DNA of 64,000 bases from Phycisphaerales bacterium. Lineage in GTDB: Bacteria; Planctomycetota; Phycisphaerae; UBA1845. This document shows positions 35,371 to 44,524 of this stretch, in pieces. The number at the start of each line of letters is the position of its first letter. Within the stretch, counting starts at the first letter, position 1. The notes beneath the pieces were generated by a model. The model searched no databases. It was not told the DNA's origin and saw nothing but the letters and a program-made list of their open reading frames with translations. The stretch lies in NCBI GenBank assembly GCA_020639095.1, contig JACKHH010000001.1, forward strand, positions 186,001-250,000. The letters run 5' to 3'. Both the position numbers and the translations under genes were made by a program.

Positions 35371-36957
35371 CTAGCGTGCAATGCCCACCGCGCGCACCTC
35401 GCGAAGCACGGTCACGCGCACTTCGCCGGGGTAGGTCATCTCTTCCTCGATGCGCTTGGCAATCGTGTGCGCAATCTGCGTCGCGCGGGCATCGTCGACC
35501 TTCCGCGCGTCGACGATGACGCGAACTTCGCGACCGGCTTGGATCGCGAAACTCTGCTTCACACCGTCCTGCTCGTTGGCGATCGACTCAAGTTGCTCGA
35601 GTCGTTTGACGTAACGCTCCAGCGATTCGCGACGTCCACCCGGACGGGCAGCACTGATCGCGTCAGCCGCAGCCACCAGCGGCGTATACACGCTCGTCGC
35701 CGGCACGTCGCCATGGTGCCCGAGCACGGCATTGAGCACTTCCGGCGGCTCGTTGAATCGCTTGCAGAAGTCGTGACCGATCTGCGGGTGACCACCTTCC
35801 AACTCGTGGTCCATGGCTTTGCCGATGTCGTGCAGCAAACCGCACCGCCGCGCCAACCGGCTGTCCAATCCGAGTTCGTCCGCCATCGTCTGACAGAGGA
35901 ACGCGACCTCAATGCTGTGGCGCAGAACGTTCTGCCCGTAGCTCGTGCGATACGACAACCGCCCGAGCAACTCAAGCTGCTTCTTTTGCAACCCGCCGAT
36001 GTTGGCTTCGACAGCGGCAGCTTTACCCGCCTCCATGATGTCCTTGTCGACATCCTTGGTGATTTCTTCAACGATCTCCTCGATGCGCCCGGGATGGATG
36101 CGCCCGTCCTGAATCAACCGCTCAAGACTGCGCCGCGCCACCTCACGCCGCACCGGATCAAACGCGCTCACCACCACCACACCCGGCGTATCGTCAACGA
36201 TCACGTCGACGCCAGTCGCCTTCTCGAACGCACGAATGTTGCGCCCCTCGCGGCCAATGACGCGACCCTTCATCTCATCCGAGGGAATATCGACGGTGGA
36301 AACCGTACTGGCTGAGGTATGCTCTGCCGCGTAGCGCTGAATGGCCGTGATCGTGATCTCGCGCGACCGCTCTTCCGCCTGCTCGCGAGCCTCCGCCAGC
36401 GTGCGATCGATAAGCCGGGCTGCGTCGTTCTCAATGTCGTGCTTGAGGTGTTCGAGGAGTTGTCGCTTGCCCTCGTCCGCGCTCATCCCGCTGATGCGCA
36501 CCAGCTCCTTGCGATGCTGCTCGACCAGCGCGTCGATCTCCGCCTCCTGCGCGGTGATCTGCTCTTCGCGCTCCGCTATAGCCTTCTCAGCCGCGTCGAC
36601 CTTCCGCTCCTTCGTCTCCAGCGTGTCGAGCTTCTGGTCGATCACGTCCTCGCGTTTGGAGAGACGCTTCTCGATATCCTTATGCTCCGCCCGGACAGCC
36701 GCGGCCTCCTTCTCGAACTGCTCCTTGCTCGCGAGCATCGCCGCTTTCGCGTCGACCTGCGCGGCTTTGACGATCGCATCAGCCTCCTGCTGGGCTTGAG
36801 CGAGCGTCTCCTCGGTGCGGCGGGCAAGTGTCGCACCGACCATCCGCGCACGCACTACCACCACGACGACCGCCACAACCGCGCCGATTACGGCGCCAAT
36901 TGCGATGCCCGTCGGGCTTATCGCCTGCGCTAAAAGTATCCAAGAGGCTGGATCCAT
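35371..36957 (-). CDS. rny: Ribonuclease Y
   Basis: 528 residues from ATG 36957, close to the usual 520; a longer frame to 37059 would add an unrelated leader. An N-terminal membrane helix (about 12-35) is followed by a long coiled coil (about 40-180, rich in Glu/Lys/Ala), a KH domain ([14 protein letters not shown]) and the HD domain ([25 protein letters not shown]). It is the membrane-bound endonuclease that starts mRNA decay. It is followed by the ymdB-like gene. Confidence 0.95.
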   Translation of the reverse strand: MDPASWILLAQAISPTGIAIGAVIGAVVAVVVVVVRARMVGATLARRTEETLAQAQQEADAIVKAAQVDAKAAMLASKEQFEKEAAAVRAEHKDIEKRLSKREDVIDQKLDTLETKERKVDAAEKAIAEREEQITAQEAEIDALVEQHRKELVRISGMSADEGKRQLLEHLKHDIENDAARLIDRTLAEAREQAEERSREITITAIQRYAAEHTSASTVSTVDIPSDEMKGRVIGREGRNIRAFEKATGVDVIVDDTPGVVVVSAFDPVRREVARRSLERLIQDGRIHPGRIEEIVEEITKDVDKDIMEAGKAAAVEANIGGLQKKQLELLGRLSYRTSYGQNVLRHSIEVAFLCQTMADELGLDSRLARRCGLLHDIGKAMDHELEGGHPQIGHDFCKRFNEPPEVLNAVLGHHGDVPATSVYTPLVAAADAISAARPGGRRESLERYVKRLEQLESIANEQDGVKQSFAIQAGREVRVIVDARKVDDARATQIAHTIAKRIEEEMTYPGEVRVTVLREVRAVGIAR

Positions 36958-37607
36958 CGATTCGCCGTCCAGTCTGCCGATCAGGGCACTGCGGAAGGCG
37001 CTGACGAATCCAAGAGCGTCCGCGGAATTCAGGCATCGCCGAGTAGGCGCAAACCCCAAATCACTCGCGGTTTTTTTCGACGTGATCGCGCAAACCGCAG
37101 GCTGCGGTCTGGCGGGGAGGGAACCTGGTGAGTGCTTTTCCCCAGGCTATTCTGGCTGGTCGTTGCCCATCGATGCGACATACCGCCCGCACCGCTGACA
37201 ATCCCGCAAAGCACGGAAGCTGCTGCCTTCACGGCGTCCCAAGCGAACATCCCGCTTGGCAAGGTCCATGTCGGGCATACGCAACACCGCGACGAACATG
37301 CTACTGGGCTTGGTCAACTGATCTCGGCCTCGTATCTTGTCCAGGGCTTCGCAAGGAGCGCGTCTTGGCCCAACCGCGCTCTTCGACCGGCGATTCGAAT
37401 CTCCAGGATCCCACTGTCACGTGAGAATTCTTGGCGCCTACCGATCTCGCTTTCTTTTCTGATGCTGCAACGCTGCTGCACAGCCCCCGTTTACCGAGGA
37501 AAACCGTGCATTTAACGCACCCGCCGCAGCTCGTTACCTTTTTGCTGGCAAACCTTTAGAACACTAGCGCCAGCGTCGGTGGGAGTATAGCCACACTGCA
37601 AGGGGTG
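36958..37607. other. Long gene-free region upstream of rny
   Basis: 650 bp without a convincing gene; short frames on both strands lack ribosome-binding sites and family features. It holds a 7-bp hairpin CCAAGCG-aacatcc-CGCTTGG (37239-37259) and a GC-rich hairpin ACCGCAG-GC-TGCGGT near 37094. It could be a long leader for rny or hold an unrecognised RNA. Confidence 0.4.
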
Positions 37608-38753
37608 TCAACCCTGCGCTGCCCCAAGACCTGGACGTCTCGCCGAGAACAAACCCACCGGATGCGCAGTCGTCCCGTCGATCGCAAGGTCGGCAAGAAT
37701 CGCCCCCACAATCGGTGCAAACTTGAACCCGTGCCCGCTGAATCCGCATGCCAACACCACGTTCGCGTACTCCGGATGCCGGTCGATCACGAAGTGCTCG
37801 TCGGCAGTCATCGTGTAGCTGCACACCGACCGTTCACCAACCCCAGCCCCCACGCCGGGCAGGTGCCGTTTTCGAAATCGATCGATCGACGCCAGCTCAT
37901 CATCGGCCGGGTCATGCAACCCGCAGTCCGGATCAACCATCTCCATCCCACCGGTATGGTTACCCACTTTGACACCTCTGCCCGCAATTGCGGGAAACCC
38001 ATAGCAAAAGCCATCCGACGTATCGAACCCGAACACCGGACACCCACCGGCTTCTTCCATCATGTCACCGTGGTTCGCGAACCAGCACACCGACTTCCTA
38101 ATCACCCGCAGTTGCCGAGCAATCTCCGGCACCACCAGCCCCGACCACCCCCCGGTACAAATCACCAACCGATCAGCCGCCAACCTACCCGCCGATGTCG
38201 TGACACGCACTGCGTCGCCTTCCGCACACCATCCCGTCACCGCCTCGCCGAAGCGCGTCACCGCACCAGCCAACTCCGCCGCCTGAAGATGCGCGCGAAC
38301 ACACGCCTCCACCCGCAGGTATCCCGCATCCGGCTCGAACAGCACATCCATCGCGTCATCGAACGCAAACCCGAGCCAACGCGCCACCGCGTCACTCGGC
38401 GACAACGCCTCGATCGCCAGGTCATGCTCTGCCGCAGCCCGCCGCACGCCCGCAACGATCGCCCCATCGCCCGGCCCCGCCAGCATCAACCCCACCCGAG
38501 AAAAAAGCTGCGTCCCCGTTTCCGCAGCCAGTTCCTCCCACAGCGCCCACGACGCGTCCACCAGCGGCACATACGCGGGATGCTCGAAGTACGATCGCCG
38601 GATGATCCGCGTGTGCCCGTGCGAACTGCCCCGATCGTGTGCTGCCGTAAACTGCTCGATCCCGCAGACCCGCAGCCCCCGGCGCGCAAGGTGGTACAAT
38701 GCGGCACTCCCCATCCCGCCAAGCCCCAGCACGATCGCGTCGTATCGCTCCAT
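37608..38753 (-). CDS. FAD-dependent amine oxidase (monomeric sarcosine oxidase / N-methyltryptophan oxidase family)
   Basis: 381 residues from the ATG at 38753, just before the dinucleotide-binding motif G-L-G-G-M-G-S-A-A. Family landmarks: S-S-H-G-H-T-R-I-I-R, V-I-C-T-G-G-W-S-G, the Cys in S-V-C-S-Y-T-M-T that covalently holds FAD in relatives, and A-C-G-F-S-G-H-G-F-K-F-A-P. The enzymes oxidise N-methylated amino acids with O2, releasing formaldehyde and H2O2. It stands alone, divergent from pepT. Whether the substrate is sarcosine or another amine is not known. Confidence 0.93.
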   Translation of the reverse strand: MERYDAIVLGLGGMGSAALYHLARRGLRVCGIEQFTAAHDRGSSHGHTRIIRRSYFEHPAYVPLVDASWALWEELAAETGTQLFSRVGLMLAGPGDGAIVAGVRRAAAEHDLAIEALSPSDAVARWLGFAFDDAMDVLFEPDAGYLRVEACVRAHLQAAELAGAVTRFGEAVTGWCAEGDAVRVTTSAGRLAADRLVICTGGWSGLVVPEIARQLRVIRKSVCWFANHGDMMEEAGGCPVFGFDTSDGFCYGFPAIAGRGVKVGNHTGGMEMVDPDCGLHDPADDELASIDRFRKRHLPGVGAGVGERSVCSYTMTADEHFVIDRHPEYANVVLACGFSGHGFKFAPIVGAILADLAIDGTTAHPVGLFSARRPGLGAAQG

Positions 38754-38894
38754 GGCTCCAACTGTACCGCACCCCGCGCACGTGTCACAACCTGTCCACG
38801 GGTGTTGAACCCCCGCGCGGATTGTCCTACGGTGTACGCTCGAAACGCGGGCACCACCCGCTGCATTCATCCCACAATCAGGAGGCTTGACGCC

Positions 38895-40127
38895 ATGTCC
38901 ACCATGCTCGATCGCTTCTGTCGCTACGTGAAAATCGAAAGCACCGCCGTTGAAGATGCAGGCCGGTACCCCAGCAGCGACGGGCAGTTCGACATGACCC
39001 GCCTTCTCACCAAGGAACTCAAGGAACTGGGCATCGCCGATGCCGAGATGGCTGACACTGGTGTGGTCATGGGCACGCTGCCCGCGACGACCGAAGGCGC
39101 GCCGACCATCGCGTGGCTCGCGCATGTCGACACCTCACCGGAGTACACCGGTAAGAACGTCAAACCAATCGTCCACGAAAACTACGACGGCAAGGACATT
39201 GTCCTCCCCGGCGACCCGACCAAGGTCATCAAGGTCTCCGAGTGCGACGAACTCGCGACTTGCAAAGGTAAAACCCTCATCACCACCGACGGCACCACAC
39301 TCCTCGGCGCGGACGATAAAGCCGGTGTCACCGTCATCATGGAGACCGTCGCCTATCTGCTCGCGCATCCCGAGATCAAGCACGGGCCCATTCGCATCTG
39401 CTTCACCTGCGACGAGGAGATCGGCCACGGTGTCGACCACGTCGACATCAAGAAACTCGGCGCCATCGCGGCATACACGCTCGACGGCGAAGGCGAAGGC
39501 TATCTCGAAAACGAAACCTTCTCTGCCGACCTCGCGACCGTCACCGTTACCGGCGTGAACATCCACCCCGGTTACGCCAAGGGGAAAATGACCAACGCGC
39601 TGCACATCGCCGCCAAGTTCCTCGAACGCATGCCCACGCAGGGCCTGTCGCCTGAGACCACCTCAGGCCGAGAAGGCTTCCTCCATCCCTACGTCATTGA
39701 AGGCGGCGTGCCCGAGGTGAAGATCAAGATCCTGCTCCGCGACTTCGTCACTGCCAAGCTCGCGGACAAACGCGCCATGCTCGATAAAGTGGCTGCGGGG
39801 CTCAATAAGGAATTCCCAACGGCGAGCGTCAAGGTGGTTGTCACCGAGCAGTACCGCAACATGGCGGATTGGCTGAACAAGGAACCGCGCGCCGTCGAAC
39901 TCGCGAAGAAGGCCTATAAAGCAATAGGCCTCGAGCCGAACATGAGCAGCATCCGCGGCGGAACCGACGGCTCACGACTCACCGAAATGGGCCTGCCCAC
40001 GCCCAACCTCTCCACCGGCATGCACAACTTCCACAGCCCGCTCGAATGGGCGTGCCTTGAAGAAATGCAAACGGCACAGAAGCTGCTCGTGGAAATCGCG
40101 AAAGCGTGGGGCGAAGAAAAGGCCTGA
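38895..40127 (+). CDS. pepT: Peptidase T (tripeptide aminopeptidase)
   Basis: 410 residues, matching E. coli PepT. The ATG at 38895 follows AGGAGG. Zinc ligands and catalytic residues are visible: A-H-V-D-T-S, G-A-D-D-K-A-G, C-D-E-E-I-G-H-G, Y-T-L-D-G-E-G-E-G and N-F-H-S-P-L-E-W. The dimerisation/lid domain (about 205-310) has N-I-H-P-G-Y-A-K-G. It cleaves N-terminal residues from tripeptides in the cytoplasm using two zinc ions. Confidence 0.95.
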   Translation: MSTMLDRFCRYVKIESTAVEDAGRYPSSDGQFDMTRLLTKELKELGIADAEMADTGVVMGTLPATTEGAPTIAWLAHVDTSPEYTGKNVKPIVHENYDGKDIVLPGDPTKVIKVSECDELATCKGKTLITTDGTTLLGADDKAGVTVIMETVAYLLAHPEIKHGPIRICFTCDEEIGHGVDHVDIKKLGAIAAYTLDGEGEGYLENETFSADLATVTVTGVNIHPGYAKGKMTNALHIAAKFLERMPTQGLSPETTSGREGFLHPYVIEGGVPEVKIKILLRDFVTAKLADKRAMLDKVAAGLNKEFPTASVKVVVTEQYRNMADWLNKEPRAVELAKKAYKAIGLEPNMSSIRGGTDGSRLTEMGLPTPNLSTGMHNFHSPLEWACLEEMQTAQKLLVEIAKAWGEEKA

Positions 40128-40232
40128 ACGAAGAATGCTGAATGCTGAATAACGAGTGACGAAAGTCAATTTAGCCGCGACCCGCAGGGGAGCGCGTGTT
40201 GGACCGCACCACCAGAATCCGGAAACTTACCC

Positions 40233-40967
40233 ATGAAGAACAAGCGAACATCAAACGGTGGGCAACGCCCTCTATTTTCGATCACGTGCAGCGCGCTTGC
40301 CCTGCTGTTCGCCATACCCCTGGTCGCCATCGCCGACGACGCCAAACCCGTGGCGGACCCCGACCCGGCGCGCTTTGCCGATGGCATCGCGATCTTCGAG
40401 CGCTTCGACGCCAAGAACGCCTGGCCCGCGGACCCGATCCTGTTCGTGGGCAGCTCCAGCATCCGCATGTGGAAAACCCATAACGGGTTCCCCGATCTGC
40501 CGGTGATCAATCGCGGCTTTGGTGGCGCGCACATCTCGGACGTGCTGCACTTCTTCGATCAGGTGGTCGCGCCCTACAACCCGCGCGTCATCGTCTTCTA
40601 CTGCGGCGACAACGACATCGCTGCCGGCAAGACGCCCGAACGCGTCCACGCCGACTACCGCGCCTTCATCAAACGCGTGTACGAGAAATACCCGGACACC
40701 GCCATTGTCTACCTGCCGATCAAACCCAGCGGAAGCAGATGGAACCACTGGCCCGCGATGGACGAAGCCAACAAACGCATCCGCGCCGACATCGAGAAAG
40801 ACCCCAAGCAAACCTACGTCGACCTCGCAACAATCCTGCTCGGCGAAGACGGAAAGCCGCGCGACGACCTCTTCCTCAAGGATCGCCTGCACCTGAATGA
40901 CGAAGGCTACAAACTCTGGAATGAAAAGCTGGCGCCCGTACTCATGGCAGCGCTGAAGCAGAAGTAG
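40233..40967 (+). CDS. Secreted SGNH/GDSL hydrolase
   Basis: 244 residues. A signal peptide (S-A-L-A-L-L-F-A-I-P-L-V-A-I-A-D-D) is near residues 18-35. SGNH blocks: the Ser in F-V-G-S-S-S-I-R, the Gly in N-R-G-F-G-G, the Asn in C-G-D-N-D-I-A-A-G and the catalytic D-x2-H in K-D-R-L-H-L-N. It probably removes acyl or acetyl groups from carbohydrates or lipids outside the cytoplasm. It lies alone between short repeat words (GAATGCTGAATGCTGAAT) and a repeat-filled spacer. Confidence 0.88.
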   Translation: MKNKRTSNGGQRPLFSITCSALALLFAIPLVAIADDAKPVADPDPARFADGIAIFERFDAKNAWPADPILFVGSSSIRMWKTHNGFPDLPVINRGFGGAHISDVLHFFDQVVAPYNPRVIVFYCGDNDIAAGKTPERVHADYRAFIKRVYEKYPDTAIVYLPIKPSGSRWNHWPAMDEANKRIRADIEKDPKQTYVDLATILLGEDGKPRDDLFLKDRLHLNDEGYKLWNEKLAPVLMAALKQK

Positions 40968-40970
40968 CCC

Positions 40971-41132
40971 AAATCCGAGCCGCGACTACATCGTGTCCGA
41001 CGCCGACCGAATAGGGAGGAGTAAGGAGGACACGGTGGGAGCGGACAGAAGTGCAAAGCGCAGAATGCAGAGCGCAGAACTGAACAAAGAGATGAACGCG
41101 AACGAGCAATGTAGGGTGGGCACTGCCCACCA
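40971..41132. repeat. Composite repeat spacer
   Basis: Contains a partial copy of the dispersed 29-bp repeat (40971-40989, minus), GCAGA-rich words (AGTGCAAAGCGCAGAATGC and on, 41050-41087) and GTAGGGTGGGCA-CTGCCCACC (41112-41132), a palindrome that recurs at about 55389-55413. No gene lies in the 230-bp gap 40968-41197. Confidence 0.65.
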
Positions 41133-41197
41133 CCCCAAAAGAGAGCGCACCAACAAAAGCGCAGGCCGACCGCCCGCAAAGGGCAACGCACAACGCG

Positions 41198-41884
41198 CTA
41201 CTCAGGCCGACGGCGCAACACAAACGCCCCACCGATAATCAGCAGCACGCTCGTCACCGGCTCGGGGATCGCGCGAATCTCCTGCACGCGAAAATCCCCG
41301 CCGCGTCCCGGATCGAAATCCACGACGATCTCGTTGATGTTCCCGAAGTCAAGCGTCCCGGCGAACGGTGAGAAGTTGAACACCAGCGTCGCCGGCGAAC
41401 CGGTCACCGGTGCGTTCACGGCTGCACTCAACGTCTCAACATCGTCACCGCTGCGCAGCGTCACATCGACGTCGAGCGGCAGGTTGTTCGCGTAATCGAA
41501 GAGTTGGAGTTCGACCGCAATGACCGGCGTGTCGATCAGATCCGCGCTCATCGAACCGTCGCCGTCATACGCCAGCACCGTGCGCCCGTCCGCGCCCACG
41601 GAACTCGCGTAGTCGAACAGACCCGCGACTGGGAAAACGCCAACCTGCACCGAGTCGAATGATTCGTCGAGCACGGCTTGGGTGATCAACGTGTCGCGCA
41701 CTCCGCCGAGCACCGCGACATTCTCGACGATCCCGCTGCCGATCGTCGCGCTCGTCTGCGGCCAGCTTGCAACCGCATCATCGAAGGTATCGATGATCAG
41801 CGTCGCCCCGAACGATGTCGCGCTGGCTCCGAAAACAGTCGCCAGCAGAAAAACACCGCCAGCCAATCGCTTGATGTTGCGCAT
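41198..41884 (-). CDS. PEP-CTERM exosortase-target protein
   Basis: 228 residues from the ATG at 41884 (GAGGAGAGAG upstream). A signal peptide ends near S-F-G-A. The mature part is beta-rich (F-D-D-A-V-A-S-W-P, then Y-D-G-D-G-S-M-S-A-D). It ends with the sorting signal I-P-E-P-V-T-S, a membrane helix V-L-L-I-I-G-G-A-F-V-L and R-R-R-P-E. An EpsH-type exosortase should process it to the envelope or exopolysaccharide; that gene is not in the window. Function unknown. Confidence 0.92.
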   Translation of the reverse strand: MRNIKRLAGGVFLLATVFGASATSFGATLIIDTFDDAVASWPQTSATIGSGIVENVAVLGGVRDTLITQAVLDESFDSVQVGVFPVAGLFDYASSVGADGRTVLAYDGDGSMSADLIDTPVIAVELQLFDYANNLPLDVDVTLRSGDDVETLSAAVNAPVTGSPATLVFNFSPFAGTLDFGNINEIVVDFDPGRGGDFRVQEIRAIPEPVTSVLLIIGGAFVLRRRPE

Positions 41885-42049
41885 GGGTCTCTCTCCTCGC
41901 TCCCAAACCGGTGCTGCCGTGCACCGCGCCGCACGTTCGCCGGAATGTTCCGACAACGTACAAGCTCGAAACCGCCCGCACGCTCCCAACGCGCGGACAC
42001 GCCCCGCTGCTTCGCCAAACCTGGTGATATCTCATGGAGAGGTAAGGAT

Positions 42050-42268
42050 ATGCCCTACACTCTCTCTACTCCCGCCGATAATGTTAACTCGGCAACCCCT
42101 GCCGCGTCAACGGAATACCTGGTTATCGACCCGCACCGCGTATCGCGTGAACCCAACCCGCGACCGCGCATAAGTCGCGCCGTAAACCGCATTTGCGGCC
42201 ATCTCCGAATCCCCGTGGCCGCCCGTGGACCCGCCCGCTATCCTCTCGCGACGCTTCTTTACGAATAA
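42050..42268 (+). CDS. Small hypothetical protein, 72 residues
   Basis: The start ATG has a strong ribosome-binding region (GGAGAGGTAAGGAT directly before it), which distinguishes it from the other short frames. The sequence is Pro/Arg-rich with E-Y-L-V-I-D-P-H-R-V-S-R-E-P-N-P-R-P-R and ends A-T-L-L-Y-E. No membrane segment is seen. No family is recognised. Its stop is 24 bp before the SRPBCC gene start chosen here (3 bp before an alternative start), so it may be translated with it. Confidence 0.5.
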   Translation: MPYTLSTPADNVNSATPAASTEYLVIDPHRVSREPNPRPRISRAVNRICGHLRIPVAARGPARYPLATLLYE

Positions 42269-42292
42269 CTAATGCGAACGAGAGCCGCCCCC

Positions 42293-42784
42293 ATGACTCC
42301 TGCCACCGTGGACGTCACCCGCGAGGGACCGAATTACCGCCTGCGGGCGGTGCAATGGATTCCCCAACCCATCGACGCGGTCTTCGCGTTCTTCGCCGAC
42401 GCCCGCAACCTTCAGGTCATCACCCCGCCGTGGCTCAGCTTCACCGTGGTCACGCCCGGCGAGATCGCGATGACACCCGGCACGCGCATCGACTACCGGC
42501 TGAGAATTCGCGGGCTACCGATTCGCTGGCAAAGCGAGATCACAACGTGGGAACCGCCGCACCGCTTCGTCGATGAGATGCGTCGCGGCCCTTATCGCCG
42601 CTGGCACCACACCCACGCGTTCGAACCGCACGACGGCGGGACTCTCGCCCGCGACGAGGTACAATACCAAGTGCCCGGAGGCGCCATCGTACACGCGTTG
42701 CTGGTCGGCCCCGACGTCAAAAGAATCTTCCACCACCGCCAGCAGAAACTCGCGGAGATCTTCAACGAAGCCCTGCAACCGTAA
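42293..42784 (+). CDS. SRPBCC-family (START-like) ligand-binding protein
   Basis: 163 residues (170 if the ATG at 42272 is used). The START-like fold is visible: P-Q-P-I-D-A-V-F-A-F-F-A-D-A-R-N-L at the first helix, T-P-G-T-R-I-D-Y-R-L, W-x-P-P-H-R-F-V-D, and a long C-terminal helix R-Q-Q-K-L-A-E-I-F. Similar proteins (cyclase/CoxG-like) bind hydrophobic ligands or act as polyketide cyclases. The ligand is unknown. Confidence 0.85.
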   Translation: MTPATVDVTREGPNYRLRAVQWIPQPIDAVFAFFADARNLQVITPPWLSFTVVTPGEIAMTPGTRIDYRLRIRGLPIRWQSEITTWEPPHRFVDEMRRGPYRRWHHTHAFEPHDGGTLARDEVQYQVPGGAIVHALLVGPDVKRIFHHRQQKLAEIFNEALQP

Positions 42785-42859
42785 CGTAACAGAGCAATAG
42801 ACCGCCCAAGCAAGCGCATAGAGAATCAGAACCCCAGGCGCCAAGCCAGGGGCAGCGAA

Positions 42860-43020
42860 AGAGAAGAAGGCTTGAGGCCTGAGGCTTGAGACCTGAGGCC
42901 TGAGGCTTGAGGCTTGGAGTAAACACAAGTGACCTGAGACCTGCGACTTTGGACTTTCGACCTTGGACTTTCGACCGTCAACAAGTGATCTTTGATCTTC
43001 GATCTTGAATCTTCGATCCA
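42860..43020. repeat. Microsatellite-like word array
   Basis: Three blocks follow each other: CTTGAGGC/CTGAGGC words (about 42864-42920), ACTTTGGACTTTCGACCTT words (42948-42980) and TGATCTTTGATCTTCGATC words (42983-43018). They lie directly before the glutathione peroxidase gene. Similar CTTGAGG words recur at 43661-43740, after it, and at 47290-47345. Confidence 0.75.
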
Positions 43021-43040
43021 ATAACCAGGAGCCCAATCAA

Positions 43041-43655
43041 ATGAAGCATACCCTCGCGATCATCGCCATCTGCGGATTCTGTGTCGCCGCCCGCGCCGAC
43101 GAGTCCGCATCGGCAAAATCCAGCGCAAAGGAGGTCAAGTCCGTGCTCGACTTCGAGGTGAAGACAATCGACGGCGAGACCGTCAAACTCGATAAGTACC
43201 GCGGCGACGTCTGCCTCATCGTGAACGTCGCGTCGCAGTGCGGCTTGACTGATGGCAACTACAAAGCCCTCGAACCGCTCTACAAGAAGTACCACGACCA
43301 GGGTTTTCGCGTCCTCGCGTTCCCCGCGAACAACTTCGGCGCCCAGGAACCGGGCACGAACGATGAGATCAAGAAGTTCTGCACGAACAAGTACAACGTT
43401 ACGTTCGATCTCTTCGACAAGGTGAGCGTCAAGGGCGACGACATCTGCCCGCTCTACGATTACCTCACGCACCACCCGGACAAGGAAATCGCCGGCGACG
43501 TGCTGTGGAATTTCCAAAAGTACCTCGTGGACCGCGAAGGCAACGTCATCGCCAAGTTCGACCCACGCACCAGCCCCAATGACGAAAAGCTGGTTGCAGA
43601 ATTGGCAAAAGCCCTGGCAGAACCGAAACCAGAAACCAAGGACGCGGACAAGTAG
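43041..43655 (+). CDS. Exported glutathione peroxidase-family thiol peroxidase
   Basis: 204 residues from ATG 43041 (CCAGGAG upstream). A signal peptide precedes A-R-A-D-E. The GPx core has V-N-V-A-S-Q-C-G with a peroxidatic Cys rather than selenocysteine, P-A-N-N-F-G-A-Q-E-P with the Gln, and the active-site Trp in W-N-F-Q-K-Y-L-V. It lacks clear glutathione-binding features, and such bacterial enzymes often use thioredoxin. It should reduce hydroperoxides in the periplasm. A strong hairpin follows. Confidence 0.93.
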   Translation: MKHTLAIIAICGFCVAARADESASAKSSAKEVKSVLDFEVKTIDGETVKLDKYRGDVCLIVNVASQCGLTDGNYKALEPLYKKYHDQGFRVLAFPANNFGAQEPGTNDEIKKFCTNKYNVTFDLFDKVSVKGDDICPLYDYLTHHPDKEIAGDVLWNFQKYLVDREGNVIAKFDPRTSPNDEKLVAELAKALAEPKPETKDADK

Positions 43656-43748
43656 AGGAAGGGCTTGAGGCGTGAGACCTGAGGCTTGAGGTCAAAGCCA
43701 AGCGTCGAACCCCAAGCCTCAAGCCCCAGGCCTCAAGCCTAAAAAGAA

Positions 43749-43775
43749 AGCCCCGGTCCACTGCGGACCGGGGCT
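43749..43775. terminator. Bidirectional terminator hairpin
   Basis: An 11-bp stem AGCCCCGGTCC with its complement and a 5-nt loop. The flank on the left is TAAAAAGAA, which gives a T-rich tail on the minus strand, so it probably terminates the VOC gene and also stops the glutathione peroxidase transcript. Confidence 0.75.
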
Positions 43776-43804
43776 CGTTCATTGGTGTACTGCGAAAGGT
43801 GCGG

Positions 43805-44287
43805 CTACTGGCACTGATCGCCCATCTGTTTCGCGAACGCCTCTGCACGCCTGCCGCACTCTTCGGGCGAGACGTCTTCGATGTGCGTCGCGATGCCCCA
43901 GACGTGACCGAACGGATCGGTCAGCTTACCGTAACGATCGCCCCAGAACGCATCCATCGGCGGCATGAGCGGTGTGGCACCGGCCTGCACTGCACGATTG
44001 AAGACCGCGTCAACATCGGGAACGTAGAGATGAATCGACACGGTGGTCAGGTGGTTCGCGCTGGGCGCAGCCGATCCGCAATTGGGAAATTCATCGCACA
44101 CCATAAGCCGCGAATCGCCGATGTTCAGCTCGGCGTGCATCACCGACTTGCCGTCGGGCCCGGACATCCGCATGATCTCCTCAGCCCCAAACGCCTTCTT
44201 GTAAAACGCAATCGCATCGCTCGCGCCCTTGATCATCAGGTGCGGCGAAACCGTACGAAATCCTTCCGGAATCGGATTAACAGCCAT
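43805..44287 (-). CDS. VOC-superfamily protein (PhnB/glyoxalase-like)
   Basis: 160 residues with AGGAG before the ATG. The vicinal-oxygen-chelate fold typical of PhnB-like proteins is visible: S-P-H-L-M-I-K-G-A-S-D-A-I-A-F-Y-K-K-A-F-G, V-M-H-A-E-L-N-I-G-D-S, and F-W-G-D-R-Y-G-K-L-T-D-P-F-G-H-V-W. PhnB-like proteins have no fixed enzymatic role. It ends at the bidirectional terminator shared with the peroxidase gene. Confidence 0.9.
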   Translation of the reverse strand: MAVNPIPEGFRTVSPHLMIKGASDAIAFYKKAFGAEEIMRMSGPDGKSVMHAELNIGDSRLMVCDEFPNCGSAAPSANHLTTVSIHLYVPDVDAVFNRAVQAGATPLMPPMDAFWGDRYGKLTDPFGHVWGIATHIEDVSPEECGRRAEAFAKQMGDQCQ

Positions 44288-44344
44288 GATAAGAACTCCT
44301 AAGTATCAAACGAGCCAATGCAAGAAACCGCGCAAGGCTCAGAT

Positions 44345-44523
44345 TAACGTCCTCAATAAACAAACTTAGTGCCGAAGTGCCTTAGTGCCTAGGTGCCTAG
44401 GTGCCTTAGTGCCTTGGTGAGTTAGTGCCTTTGCCGCTTCGCACTTTCTCACTTTCCCACCTTCCCACTTTCTCACTTTCTCACTTTCTCACTTTCTCAC
44501 TTTCGCACTTTCGCACTTTCGCA
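44345..44523. repeat. Microsatellite-like arrays GTGCCTTA and CTTTCTCA
   Basis: A block of GTGCCTTAGTGCCTA words (44371-44428) passes into a block of ACTTTCTC/ACTTTCCC words (44446-44523). The array reaches the stop codon of the DUF1579 gene. The second block is the complement of the GTGAGAAA arrays at 49873 and 60053. Confidence 0.8.
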
Positions 44524-44524
44524 C

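Noticed and set aside
37390..37410. Possible tRNA T-arm (GATTCGAATC)
   Set aside because: The flanks do not form acceptor or anticodon stems; the motif is only a short palindrome.
37605..38894. Long N-terminal extension in frame with pepT
   Set aside because: It is antisense to the amine oxidase gene; PepT homology and a strong ribosome-binding site begin at 38895.
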